12,427 bases of DNA from JASFTV01 sp050050615 (GTDB lineage: Bacteria; Desulfobacterota; DSM-4660; Desulfatiglandales; HGW-15), in the NCBI GenBank assembly GCA_050050615.1, contig JASFTV010000079.1, forward strand, positions 1-12,427, given 5' to 3'. A program made the position numbers and the translations under genes. Of the stretch, positions 6,405-12,427 are shown piece after piece. A model generated the notes under the pieces. That model ran no database searches, was not told the origin of the DNA, and worked only from the letters and a program-made list of their open reading frames with translations. How positions within the stretch are numbered: position 1 is the first letter of the stretch; every line of letters starts with the position of its first letter.

Positions 6405-7720
6405 CAGAAACACTCGCTGTTTTGATGGTCATCTCCCTGGTGATCAGCCTCCTGATCGGCTATCCTGTGGCCTTTACCCTGGGGGGAATTGCCCTAATCT
6501 TCGGGTCCATTGGCTTTGGTTTGGATTTTTTTTCCCTTCTTCCGATGCGAATCTGGACCAGGATGACGAGTTTCATCCTGGTTGCCGTTCCACTCTTCGT
6601 ATTCATGGGGGTGATGCTGGAACGCTCCGGCCTGGCCGAGGAGTTGTTGGAGACCATGTCTACCCTTTTCGGTCGACTCAGAGGCGGTTTGGCCGTCTCT
6701 GTGGTGATAGTGGGTGCCCTTCTGGCTGCCTCTACGGGAATCATTGGGGCCACGGTGGTCACCATGGGCATCATTGCCCTTCCCGTAATGCTTCGCAAAG
6801 GGTACCAAGCGGAATTGGCCACGGGGACCATTTCAGCGGCTGCGACGCTCGGGCAGATCATTCCACCCAGCATCGTTCTTGTCATCCTTGGAGACATCAT
6901 GGGAGTCCCTGTAGGCAGCCTCTTTGCCGGGGGCACGATTCCAGGCATCATCCTCGTGGGTCTCTATGTGATATTCACTCTGATCTATGCCTTTCTGAAG
7001 CCAGAAGCGGCTCCCGGGCTGTCAAAAGAAGAAGTTGCCGAGATAAGGGCGAAGGAGTTGACCATCCAGGTCCTTAAGGCGCTGGTACCGCCGGCCGTTT
7101 TGATTCTGGCCGTCCTGGGAACCATCTTTTTCGGAATTGCCTCCCCCACTGAGGCGGCGGCCGTGGGCGCCTTTGGCGCCATGATCATGACCATGGCAAA
7201 GGGAAAATTCACCTTGACCGTGCTCAAGGATGTGATGACGGCGACCACGCGTCTTTGCAGCATGGTGTTTCTCATCCTTCTGGGGGCAACCGCTTTTGGT
7301 CTGGTTTTTCGCGGGTTAGGAGGAGATCAGATGGTGAGATCCTTTCTTGAGGGAATCGGGGGAGGACAGTGGGGAATCCTGGCCGTTGTCATGTTTGTCC
7401 TCTTCCTTCTCGGTTTCTTCCTGGACTTCATCGAGATCACCTTCATCGTGGTTCCCATCCTTGCCCCCATTATCATTGATCTGGGCATTAACCCGCTGTG
7501 GTTTGCCATCCTCATTGCCGTGAATTTCCAAACCTCATTCCTCACACCGCCCTTCGGTTTCGCCTTGTTTTATCTCAAAGGCGTCTGTCCTCCAGAGGTG
7601 ACCACCGGTCACATCTACAGGGGGATCATTCCCTTTGTGACCATCCAGCTTATCGGTTTGGCATTAATCATTGCCTTTCCAGAGCTGGTGACGTGGTTGC
7701 CCAGTATCATATTTAAGTGA
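6401..7720 (+). CDS. TRAP transporter large permease subunit (DctM family)
   Basis: A 439-residue polytopic membrane protein, the usual length for DctM, which carries the ion-coupled (normally Na+) uptake step. Family stretches: GYPVAFTLGG (20-29), VPLFVFMGVMLERSGLAE (63-80), GALLAASTGIIGATVVTMG (105-123), AAATLGQIIPPSIVLVILG (146-164), GIASPTEAAAVGAFGA (245-260), FFLDFIEITFIVVPILAP (339-356) and NFQTSFLTPPFGFALFYLKG (375-394). The frame is open further upstream, but the ATG at 6401 is chosen because it overlaps the small-permease stop and has AAGGGAGAG (6387-6395) at good spacing; the upstream extension is a shadow of the small-permease gene. Last gene of the plus-strand run; the next genes converge on it. 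Confidence 0.94.
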   Translation: MTETLAVLMVISLVISLLIGYPVAFTLGGIALIFGSIGFGLDFFSLLPMRIWTRMTSFILVAVPLFVFMGVMLERSGLAEELLETMSTLFGRLRGGLAVSVVIVGALLAASTGIIGATVVTMGIIALPVMLRKGYQAELATGTISAAATLGQIIPPSIVLVILGDIMGVPVGSLFAGGTIPGIILVGLYVIFTLIYAFLKPEAAPGLSKEEVAEIRAKELTIQVLKALVPPAVLILAVLGTIFFGIASPTEAAAVGAFGAMIMTMAKGKFTLTVLKDVMTATTRLCSMVFLILLGATAFGLVFRGLGGDQMVRSFLEGIGGGQWGILAVVMFVLFLLGFFLDFIEITFIVVPILAPIIIDLGINPLWFAILIAVNFQTSFLTPPFGFALFYLKGVCPPEVTTGHIYRGIIPFVTIQLIGLALIIAFPELVTWLPSIIFK

Positions 7721-7777
7721 AAAAGGATCATATCATAACTTGATGCCCCCTAAAAGGATAGAAAATACCCGCTTTGT

Positions 7778-7822
7778 CATTCCGGTCTCGTATCCCGTGC
7801 GGGATAAACTGCGGCAGGAATG
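7778..7822. repeat. Nested inverted repeat between convergent operons (REP/MITE-like hairpin)
   Basis: Outer arms CATTCC (7778-7783) and GGAATG (7817-7822) enclose inner arms TATCCCG (7791-7797) and CGGGATA (7800-7806), both perfect. Unpaired stretches of 7 and 10 nt separate the two stems. It lies between the ends of the plus-strand transporter genes and the minus-strand operon, the usual place for REP-like palindromes. No T run is next to it, so it may act as an mRNA 3'-end stabiliser or bidirectional stop rather than a simple terminator. Copy number elsewhere in the genome is unknown. Confidence 0.4.
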
Positions 7823-7880
7823 CAGGCGACAATGGCATCAGAGCACGATGATTCTGCTAAGCAACTGGAGATAAAGATGG

Positions 7881-7894
7881 TCCTGCTGTCAGGA
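7881..7894 (-). terminator. Possible weak terminator of the minus-strand operon
   Basis: TCCTG-CTGT-CAGGA forms a perfect 5-bp stem with a 4-nt loop, starting about 20 nt after the stop of the last minus-strand gene (7914). On the minus strand it is followed by CCATCTTTATC, a poor T tract, so any termination activity would be weak. Confidence 0.25.
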
Positions 7895-7913
7895 GGGACG
7901 GGTCCATTGCCTT

Positions 7914-8243
7914 CTACAAAAACTGAACTTGCGTGACCACTTCGGACTGCTGAATGAGACGTGTCAACGCCTGCTGGATGGACTTTTCTTGAATGGGCTT
8001 CACCTGGGAGACCGGCTTTCCATTGTCGTCGATTCTTGATTTCCAGGAGACCACATAGCCGGGGACTAGGGCAAAACCGCATCCACCGGGTCCGCAGCAG
8101 GACCTGTCTACAATCGCAAATCCAACCAGATAGAGCACTTCGCGGTGCTTAAAGGGGAGCCGAACCTCTTTGTTGAACAGATAGTATCCCCCGATCGCTT
8201 CCACTTCTTCGTCTAGCGTCTCATGTACATAGTCCCGTATCAT
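7914..8243 (-). CDS. Conserved-looking small protein of unknown function with a cysteine/glycine knuckle
   Basis: A 109-residue soluble protein that I do not recognise. The centre reads SCCGPGGCGFALVPGYVVSW (48-67), with C49, C50 and C55 in a glycine-rich turn that could bind a metal or Fe-S cluster; the segment before it (VLYLVGFAIVD) looks like a beta strand. The C-terminal third is a helix rich in Gln, Ile and Leu. There is no signal peptide or membrane segment. The ATG at 8243 follows the stop of the hydrolase gene after 1 nt (TGA-C-ATG) and has GGAAGGA about 9 nt upstream, so the two are almost certainly translated together and may act together. It is the last gene of the minus-strand run. 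Confidence 0.75.
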   Translation of the reverse strand: MIRDYVHETLDEEVEAIGGYYLFNKEVRLPFKHREVLYLVGFAIVDRSCCGPGGCGFALVPGYVVSWKSRIDDNGKPVSQVKPIQEKSIQQALTRLIQQSEVVTQVQFL

Positions 8244-8244
8244 G

Positions 8245-9201
8245 TCACCGGTCCTTCCAGTGGAAAAACAACCCGTCCCTTTCTACTTTCCCTTCCGTTT
8301 CCAGTTTCTTCAGATGGGCTTCTGTGCAGCTTGAGAACCAGGGGCAGTACTTGAGGGCCAGGGGAGTGTAAAGCAAACCATCGAGCTGTTCACATGTCAT
8401 GGGACCTTCCTTAATTGCAGCCACAATCCTGTTTTCTCGTTCAAGAATGATATTCCGTGTTTTTCTCACGTGCTTCGTAAACGCCCCATTCAGTTTGCCG
8501 TGAGAAGGATAGACCTTCGCTACATCGAGGGTCTCTATTCTGTCAAGCGCGCCCAGATACTCGGACACCCCCCCTCCTGTGGAACAATACCAGGGCAAGG
8601 CATTTCCTGGAATAGCGGCACGCAGCAGATCCGTGGTCAAGAGGAGCTTGATCCCTGGTTCATAGTACACCATGAGCCCGGCATCATGCCCGGGAGTATG
8701 TATGGCTCGGAATCGATAGGCTCCCAGTTCTATATCATCACCATTCCTGAAGCCAAGGATTTCCTTTTCGCTCAGGACCCATTCGCCACAGGAATTTCGA
8801 AATTCTTTCAATATATCATAATGCCGCAAGGCAGGCTGAATGTCCCTTACGGAGGCGGGAAGGACGGCGTTTTCCTGGGAGCGGGGATCCACGGCTTCAG
8901 GAATGCATGCTCCGGGCAGGAGAATACGGGGATTGCAGAATTGTTGGATCTTTCGTACACCTGCAATGTGATCCGTATGACCGTGTGTCAGGAGGACCGT
9001 GTGGATATCAGAGATTTTGTAACCCAATTGGTCCAAACAACGTGTGAATCCTTGGAAACTATCGGGTTTATTTAGACCTGTGTCAATAACACTAAGCCCG
9101 TATCCATCTCTCAGCAAAAAGATATTAGAAGAGGTCGGCCACGTGGTCCCCAAATACCGAAGGAAATAGATCTGCTCATGAACGGGATTAATTTCATACA
9201 T
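8245..9201 (-). CDS. Metallo-beta-lactamase-fold hydrolase with C-terminal winged-helix-like domain
   Basis: A 318-residue cytoplasmic hydrolase of the metallo-beta-lactamase superfamily. The binuclear metal site is complete: THGHTDH (72-78) giving H73, H75, D77 and H78; H172 in HTPGHDAG (168-175); D191 in TTDLLR; and H234 in YPSHG (231-235). The region after about 245 (helical, with AAIKEGPMTCEQLDGLLY, then HLKKLETEGKVERDG) resembles the winged-helix tail of LACTB2/glyoxalase-II-like members that often act on thioesters or nucleic acids. In this operon, next to CoA-thioester enzymes, a thioesterase-like role is a reasonable inference, not a demonstration. The ATG at 9201 is the first start after an in-frame stop at 9223-9225; its ribosome binding site is weak, so it may depend on upstream translation or an unusual leader. 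Confidence 0.88.
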   Translation of the reverse strand: MYEINPVHEQIYFLRYLGTTWPTSSNIFLLRDGYGLSVIDTGLNKPDSFQGFTRCLDQLGYKISDIHTVLLTHGHTDHIAGVRKIQQFCNPRILLPGACIPEAVDPRSQENAVLPASVRDIQPALRHYDILKEFRNSCGEWVLSEKEILGFRNGDDIELGAYRFRAIHTPGHDAGLMVYYEPGIKLLLTTDLLRAAIPGNALPWYCSTGGGVSEYLGALDRIETLDVAKVYPSHGKLNGAFTKHVRKTRNIILERENRIVAAIKEGPMTCEQLDGLLYTPLALKYCPWFSSCTEAHLKKLETEGKVERDGLFFHWKDR

Positions 9202-9212
9202 GGGCTGAAATA

Positions 9213-9235
9213 GGGCTAAAGATCATGGATAGCCC
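9213..9235 (-). repeat. Hairpin between the dehydratase pseudogene and the hydrolase gene
   Basis: GGGCTA (9213-9218) and TAGCCC (9230-9235) form a perfect 6-bp stem with an 11-nt loop, in the 61-bp gap just before the hydrolase start. No T run follows on the minus strand. It may be a leftover terminator of the dehydratase genes or an element in the hydrolase leader. Confidence 0.3.
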
Positions 9236-9237
9236 GG

Positions 9238-9260
9238 GTGTTCTATTCTAAAAGTGTTCT
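9238..9260. repeat. Direct repeat GTGTTCT, two copies
   Basis: GTGTTCT occurs at 9238-9244 and 9254-9260, a 16-bp period, immediately downstream of the pseudogene stop and about 40-60 bp upstream of the hydrolase start. This could be a protein-binding site or chance. Confidence 0.2.
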
Positions 9261-9262
9261 CC

Positions 9263-9584
9263 TCAGGCTTTTGACATCATCTGAATATAGTTCTCGATGG
9301 CCGTGCGCATCTTGTTGGAGAAAAAGTGGTCGCATCGCAAATGTCCGCCTCAAGGTCCATTCAGACGATACCTTTTTCATTCAGCTTCTGCTCGATAAAA
9401 TAGAGGGCGCCATTCCCCTGCCGGCAGGGGAGGTGGGTAACCGAAACCACGCCACCCTGGCGCCGGGCTCGAAAGCAGACATGCCAACCGGAGCGAGATT
9501 TTTGTAAAGCATGGCCCTGGGATTGGGCCCGAGGGCGAGCCTCGCTTCGGCATACTCCCTGTACCCAGCATATATCCGGCGCAT
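9263..9584 (-). pseudogene. Decayed second subunit of a 2-hydroxyacyl-CoA dehydratase/benzoyl-CoA reductase-family enzyme
   Basis: A broken gene directly after the intact dehydratase-family subunit. It keeps AAGGAG (9593-9598), 8 nt before an ATG at 9584, and starts MRRIYAGYREYAEAR with NLAPV, resembling the N-terminal YTPVEI of its neighbour. From about 9480 the sense shifts to another frame: GGVVSVTHLPCRQGNGALYF then IEQKLNEKGIV, which aligns with AGVVYVGLKYCDQSGY and KRHIPFLYIEND of the neighbour, including the conserved cysteine. That frame meets a TGA at 9361-9363, continues as MDLEADICD, then moves to a third frame, NKMRTAIENYIQMMSKA, ending at 9263; this matches the neighbour's C-terminal VRIEAFAEML. 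Only about 107 codons remain of an expected 350-400, so a large internal deletion is inferred. It is unlikely to give a working protein. Confidence 0.75.
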
Positions 9585-9586
9585 AA

Positions 9587-10657
9587 CTAGAACTCCTTCA
9601 AAAGCATTTCAGCAAAGGCCTCGATTCGCACCTTGAGCTGGCCCAGTCCGGTCTTGGTGTAGTCGTTTTCGATATAGAGAAACGGGATATGCCGCTTGTT
9701 CATCTCGACCTGCATTCGGGGCATGTCATACCCGGATTGGTCGCAGTATTTGAGCCCCACATAGACAACACCCGCTGCATCTGACGTTTCAACCTCCTTG
9801 ATGAACTTTTGGATGTGAGAGGGCTCCGCCTGCATGCGTGCACAGGGCCAGCGTTTGAGATACCGCTCTGAAAGATTGTAATAGAGGTCACCGCTCTCAC
9901 TGACGTTTTCATCAAAATGGCGCAGCCCGCTACAATGATCATCGGCAACAATCTCCATCCCAGCATCTTCGATGAGCTTCAGCAAGCCAATCTGGTCAAG
10001 GGTGGAGCTTGAGACAAGGACCCGGGGTTTGCCTGAGGGGCTCGAGGGTGGACTCCGTTCCAATGTGCAAAGCCTCCTCTGAACATCTCGCGCAGCATCC
10101 GCCGGACGCATGGAGAGCCATTTGCCCGTGCACAAACGCAGATCCGTGTAAGACATGGCCTGGGGATCTCCCGAGCGACGCCGATAGAGTTCACGGACCG
10201 AAGATCTGAGATCGTTGAGATCCCTGATGGCCTGTCCCAGGGAGTCATTAGTGACCGGGACGCCCAGCGCCTTTTCGAGCTCTTCTGTAAAATGCCTTAT
10301 GGTGCTGGCGAAATAATCTACGGCGCGGGGAGACTGAACCTTGGGAAGGGGAAGCACGTAAGCCGGTTGTCCGGGAAGGTGGGCTCTCCACAGGTCGTAT
10401 AGCCGGATCATCCCGTCGCAACACTTCATGAAAAGGACTCCCTTGAGGGAATCCAATCGCTTTTCCTCGGCCATGTCAAAGACAGCGCGGAGATAGGGGC
10501 AGATCAGTTGGTACACGTTGGGATTAGGCCTGTGAAGCAGGGTCTCGCCCGCATCAAGACGCACCGGTGTCAGTCCAGCTGCTACCAGAATCTCCACGGG
10601 TGTGTAAGAACACAGCCAGCCGAAACCCCCGCTACTCGGTTCCCCAATCTCAGTCAT
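9587..10657 (-). CDS. 2-hydroxyacyl-CoA dehydratase/benzoyl-CoA reductase-family subunit (HgdB/BcrC-like)
   Basis: A 356-residue protein of the family that includes HgdB of 2-hydroxyglutaryl-CoA dehydratase and BcrC of benzoyl-CoA reductase; these are oxygen-sensitive [4Fe-4S] subunits that accept single electrons from an ATP-using activase. Visible family marks: GWLCSYTPVEIL (13-24), LICPYLRA (51-58), LFMKCCDGMIRLYDLWR (75-91), ADDHCSGLRHFDE (238-250), GVVYVGLKYCDQSGYD (296-311) and the closing VRIEAFAEMLL (343-353). C16, C79 or C80, and C305 are the likely cluster ligands. The protein is slightly short because the N-terminus begins only about a dozen residues before the first motif; the ATG at 10657 has no clear ribosome binding site. 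Its partner subunit gene is a pseudogene immediately downstream and no activase is in the window. Whether it dehydrates 2-hydroxyacyl-CoA or reduces another thioester cannot be told. Confidence 0.88.
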   Translation of the reverse strand: MTEIGEPSSGGFGWLCSYTPVEILVAAGLTPVRLDAGETLLHRPNPNVYQLICPYLRAVFDMAEEKRLDSLKGVLFMKCCDGMIRLYDLWRAHLPGQPAYVLPLPKVQSPRAVDYFASTIRHFTEELEKALGVPVTNDSLGQAIRDLNDLRSSVRELYRRRSGDPQAMSYTDLRLCTGKWLSMRPADAARDVQRRLCTLERSPPSSPSGKPRVLVSSSTLDQIGLLKLIEDAGMEIVADDHCSGLRHFDENVSESGDLYYNLSERYLKRWPCARMQAEPSHIQKFIKEVETSDAAGVVYVGLKYCDQSGYDMPRMQVEMNKRHIPFLYIENDYTKTGLGQLKVRIEAFAEMLLKEF

Positions 10658-10726
10658 ATTATACCCATTTAGGATGCGCCCGGGGTGCCCCCGACATCAG
10701 CCGTAAACAGCCCTTCCCATCCTGTC

Positions 10727-11665
10727 CTATTTCTTCTTCAGGCTCAGGTACTTCTTCTCTTCTCCGAAGAACTCATACCAGCCGCCCTTTGAACCGGGCT
10801 TCAACTGGGGGTGCCCAATGTAGCCCGCTTCAAACACCTTCCGAGCCAGGGCAGGTACCCGATACCGATCTCCCAGGGTCTCGTACAGATAGCTCTGGGC
10901 GTGGTAGTAGGCATCAAAGGATGCCGTGTCATCCAAAAGTTCAAATACACCCATGGGCCAGCCGCTTCCCATCCGATTCATCATGTCGATATCGGAAATG
11001 TTGGCAATCCCCAATTCCACGAGACGAATGGCCTCGGTGATGTAGGTATTGATGAATCGGGTCATAAAGAATCCAGGAGAATCCTTAACGGCAAAGGGCC
11101 TTTTTCCGATTTTTGTCAGAAAATCCATGATGAAATGAAAGGTTTCCTCACTCGTCAGCTCACTGCGGCCAACCTCCACCAAGGGCATCACGTTGGATGG
11201 AAAGAACCAGTGGGTCCCCACGAGATTCTTCTCCATTGTGGTCATGGCCCCGGCCATCTCGCTGATCATAATGGCGGATGTGCCCGAGGCAATCACACAG
11301 TGATCCGGAACATGCTTCTCCACCTCTCTGAAGCACTCTTTCTTGATGGCTTTGTCTTCGATGATCGACTCAAAAACAAGATCAGCGCCTTCCAGGCCTT
11401 GTGCATAGTCCGTTGTCGTTTTCACACGCGAAAATGCCTCATCGGCCTGTTCCTGGGTCATCTTTTCCCTTTTTACCGCTCTGGCAAGGCCATAAGGACC
11501 TTTCTGGATCAAATCCAGCCCATACTGACAGGTCTTTTCCTTTCTCGACAGAATCGTGACTTCGTAGGGTCCTGCCTGGATGCAGGCCAGAACAATGCCG
11601 TGACCCATGGACCCGCCACCTCCGATAACCGTTATCTTCCTAACATTTTCCACTTTCAGACCCAT
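10727..11665 (-). CDS. 3-hydroxyacyl-CoA dehydrogenase family protein
   Basis: A 312-residue enzyme of the L-3-hydroxyacyl-CoA dehydrogenase family: N-terminal Rossmann domain with VIGGGGSMGHG (13-23), then a C-terminal helical domain. Catalytic-type residues are present: S127/S130 in ASGTSAIMIS, H152 in GTHWFFP and E164 in MPLVEVG. Three points are unusual: the glycine loop is one residue longer than normal; the end of strand 2 reads ILSRKEK without the usual Asp, suggesting NADP(H); and the Asn of the common SPGF-x-x-NR motif is Thr (SPGFFMTR, 196-203). The ATG at 11665 is chosen over one 16 codons upstream because GAAGGAGG lies 5 nt before it. The gene starts 37 nt after the thiolase stop and is followed after 69 nt by the dehydratase-family gene. 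Function inferred: oxidation of a 3-hydroxyacyl-CoA ahead of thiolysis. Confidence 0.9.
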   Translation of the reverse strand: MGLKVENVRKITVIGGGGSMGHGIVLACIQAGPYEVTILSRKEKTCQYGLDLIQKGPYGLARAVKREKMTQEQADEAFSRVKTTTDYAQGLEGADLVFESIIEDKAIKKECFREVEKHVPDHCVIASGTSAIMISEMAGAMTTMEKNLVGTHWFFPSNVMPLVEVGRSELTSEETFHFIMDFLTKIGKRPFAVKDSPGFFMTRFINTYITEAIRLVELGIANISDIDMMNRMGSGWPMGVFELLDDTASFDAYYHAQSYLYETLGDRYRVPALARKVFEAGYIGHPQLKPGSKGGWYEFFGEEKKYLSLKKK

Positions 11666-11668
11666 GAC

Positions 11669-11677
11669 ATCCTCCTT
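11669..11677 (-). promoter_or_regulatory. Ribosome binding site deciding the dehydrogenase start
   Basis: Read on the minus strand, GAAGGAGGAT precedes the ATG at 11665 with about 5 nt between GGAGG and the start. The alternative upstream ATG at 11713 would overlap the thiolase stop and would add 16 residues before the Rossmann fold that look unlike the family. Confidence 0.7.
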
Positions 11678-11702
11678 CTCTGAAAAGATGCTCATTCCTG
11701 TT

Positions 11703-12427
11703 TCATCGACCAAAAATCCCCACGCTGCAGACAGCCATTCCGGGGAACCCGCCCAGGTTGTGGGTTAGGGCCAGTTCAGGATTCTTGATCTGTCTTTCTC
11801 CCGCCTTTCCCTGGAGCTGTTTGTAGCACTCGTAGGCCATTCTCAGTCCGGAGGCGCCGATGGGGTGACCGAAACACTTCAGCCCGCCATCTGTTTGACA
11901 GGGGACCTGGCCGTCCAGTTCGAAGAACCCTGCCGCAACGTCCTCCTTTGCCTGTCCCCTGGGGGAGATCTGGAGATCCTCATAGGTAACGAGCTCCGTA
12001 ATGGAGAAGCAGTCATGGACCTGGATCATGCTGAGTTCTTCCCGGGGGTTCTTTATGCCCGCTTCCTCGTAGGCCAGGGCCCCTGCCCGATAGGTGGATT
12101 CCACGTGAGCGCCGTCCCAGCTGGTAAACGCATGCTCCTCCCCGCTGGTCACGGCAAGCTGGAGGGCCTTTATGTACGCAGGATCTGTCCGGAGTGTTTT
12201 GGCGATCTCCGGTCTCGTCACGATAGCACAGGCTGCACCATCACTGACACCACAACAATCGAAAAGCCCCAACGGCCAAGCAATGATGGGGGATTTCAGA
12301 ATCTGTTCAACAGAGACCTCCATCCTTAAGTGGGCCTTTGGACTCCTGACCCCGTTCCTGTGACTCTTGGCCGATATCCTTGCCATGGCCAATTTGCCTT
12401 CCTCAGCACTCAAGTTATATTTTGCAA
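11703..12427 (-). CDS. Thiolase, SCP-x/acetyl-CoA acetyltransferase type (partial, N-terminus outside window)
   Basis: The C-terminal 241 residues of a roughly 390-residue thiolase. The frame is open to the right edge, so the TTG at 12413 is internal and the N-terminal half with the first catalytic cysteine is missing. The visible part starts in the middle of the fold with KSHRNG and SPKAHLRMEVS, followed by PLGLFDCCGVSDGA, the SCP-x hallmark HDCFSITELVTYEDL (12017 down to about 11973), GGLKCFGHPIGASG with the catalytic His (about 11885-11845), and THNLGGFPGMAVCSVGI at the end. The enzyme cleaves or forms a 3-oxoacyl-CoA. It sits 37 nt upstream of a 3-hydroxyacyl-CoA dehydrogenase, its natural partner in beta-oxidation-like pathways. 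Whether it works in degradation or synthesis is not shown. Confidence 0.92.
   Translation of the reverse strand, partial: AKYNLSAEEGKLAMARISAKSHRNGVRSPKAHLRMEVSVEQILKSPIIAWPLGLFDCCGVSDGAACAIVTRPEIAKTLRTDPAYIKALQLAVTSGEEHAFTSWDGAHVESTYRAGALAYEEAGIKNPREELSMIQVHDCFSITELVTYEDLQISPRGQAKEDVAAGFFELDGQVPCQTDGGLKCFGHPIGASGLRMAYECYKQLQGKAGERQIKNPELALTHNLGGFPGMAVCSVGIFGR

Noticed and set aside
8470..9075. 201-codon plus-strand open frame
   Set aside because: It is entirely antisense to the metallo-beta-lactamase-fold gene, whose full metal-binding motif set supports the minus strand.
9361..9363. In-frame TGA considered as a selenocysteine codon
   Set aside because: A frameshifting 5-bp duplication follows shortly after and the middle of the gene is missing, so read-through would not restore a protein. 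No SECIS-like hairpin was evident.
9377..9571. 64-codon minus-strand open frame overlapping the pseudogene
   Set aside because: Proline/glycine-rich with no similarity to the family; the other two frames of this stretch carry the dehydratase-like residues.
10658..10663. TATAAT directly before the dehydratase-family start (minus strand)
   Set aside because: It abuts the ATG with no room for a normal start site and has no -35 hexamer at 16-18 bp. It is probably chance in an operon gap.
10811..11683. 290-codon plus-strand open frame
   Set aside because: It is a shadow of the 3-hydroxyacyl-CoA dehydrogenase, which has family motifs and a good ribosome binding site on the other strand.

Overview
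The window looks like chromosomal DNA of an anaerobic, probably sulfate-reducing or syntrophic Desulfobacterota ('Deltaproteobacteria') type organism. This is inferred from content: an oxygen-sensitive ferredoxin-linked 2-oxoacid oxidoreductase, a TRAP transporter, and a CoA-thioester operon containing a 2-hydroxyacyl-CoA dehydratase/benzoyl-CoA reductase-family (HgdB/BcrC) subunit. No rRNA, tRNA, CRISPR array, insertion sequence or phage gene was recognised.

Layout. Plus strand, 1-4229: four tightly packed genes (ATGA overlaps or a 2-nt gap) for a 2-oxoacid:acceptor oxidoreductase: gamma subunit (cut by the left edge), a large flavin/Fe-S subunit that joins a GltD-like NAD(P)-binding module to a 2x[4Fe-4S] ferredoxin tail, alpha, and beta. 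A 488-bp non-coding gap follows. Plus strand, 4718-7720: a complete TRAP transporter, with a Tat-exported binding protein of the TakP (2-oxoacid) type, a small permease and a large permease. The binding protein and small permease are separated by a stem-loop. Minus strand, 12427-7914, converging on the TRAP genes: SCP-x-type thiolase (cut by the right edge), 3-hydroxyacyl-CoA dehydrogenase, one intact HgdB/BcrC-family subunit, a decayed remnant of a second dehydratase-family subunit, a metallo-beta-lactamase-fold hydrolase and a small cysteine-containing protein of unknown function.

How the parts may work together (inference). The transporter could import a 2-oxoacid that the oxidoreductase converts to an acyl-CoA, passing electrons to ferredoxin and/or NAD(P)+. 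The minus-strand operon looks like part of an acyl-CoA degradation pathway (dehydratase, dehydrogenase, thiolase). The most notable result is the pseudogene at 9263-9584. It keeps a good ribosome binding site and start, then reads in three successive frames, with an apparent internal deletion, an in-frame TGA and a 5-bp tandem duplication. The intact dehydratase-family subunit has therefore lost its adjacent partner. I saw no convincing wholly new biological system.
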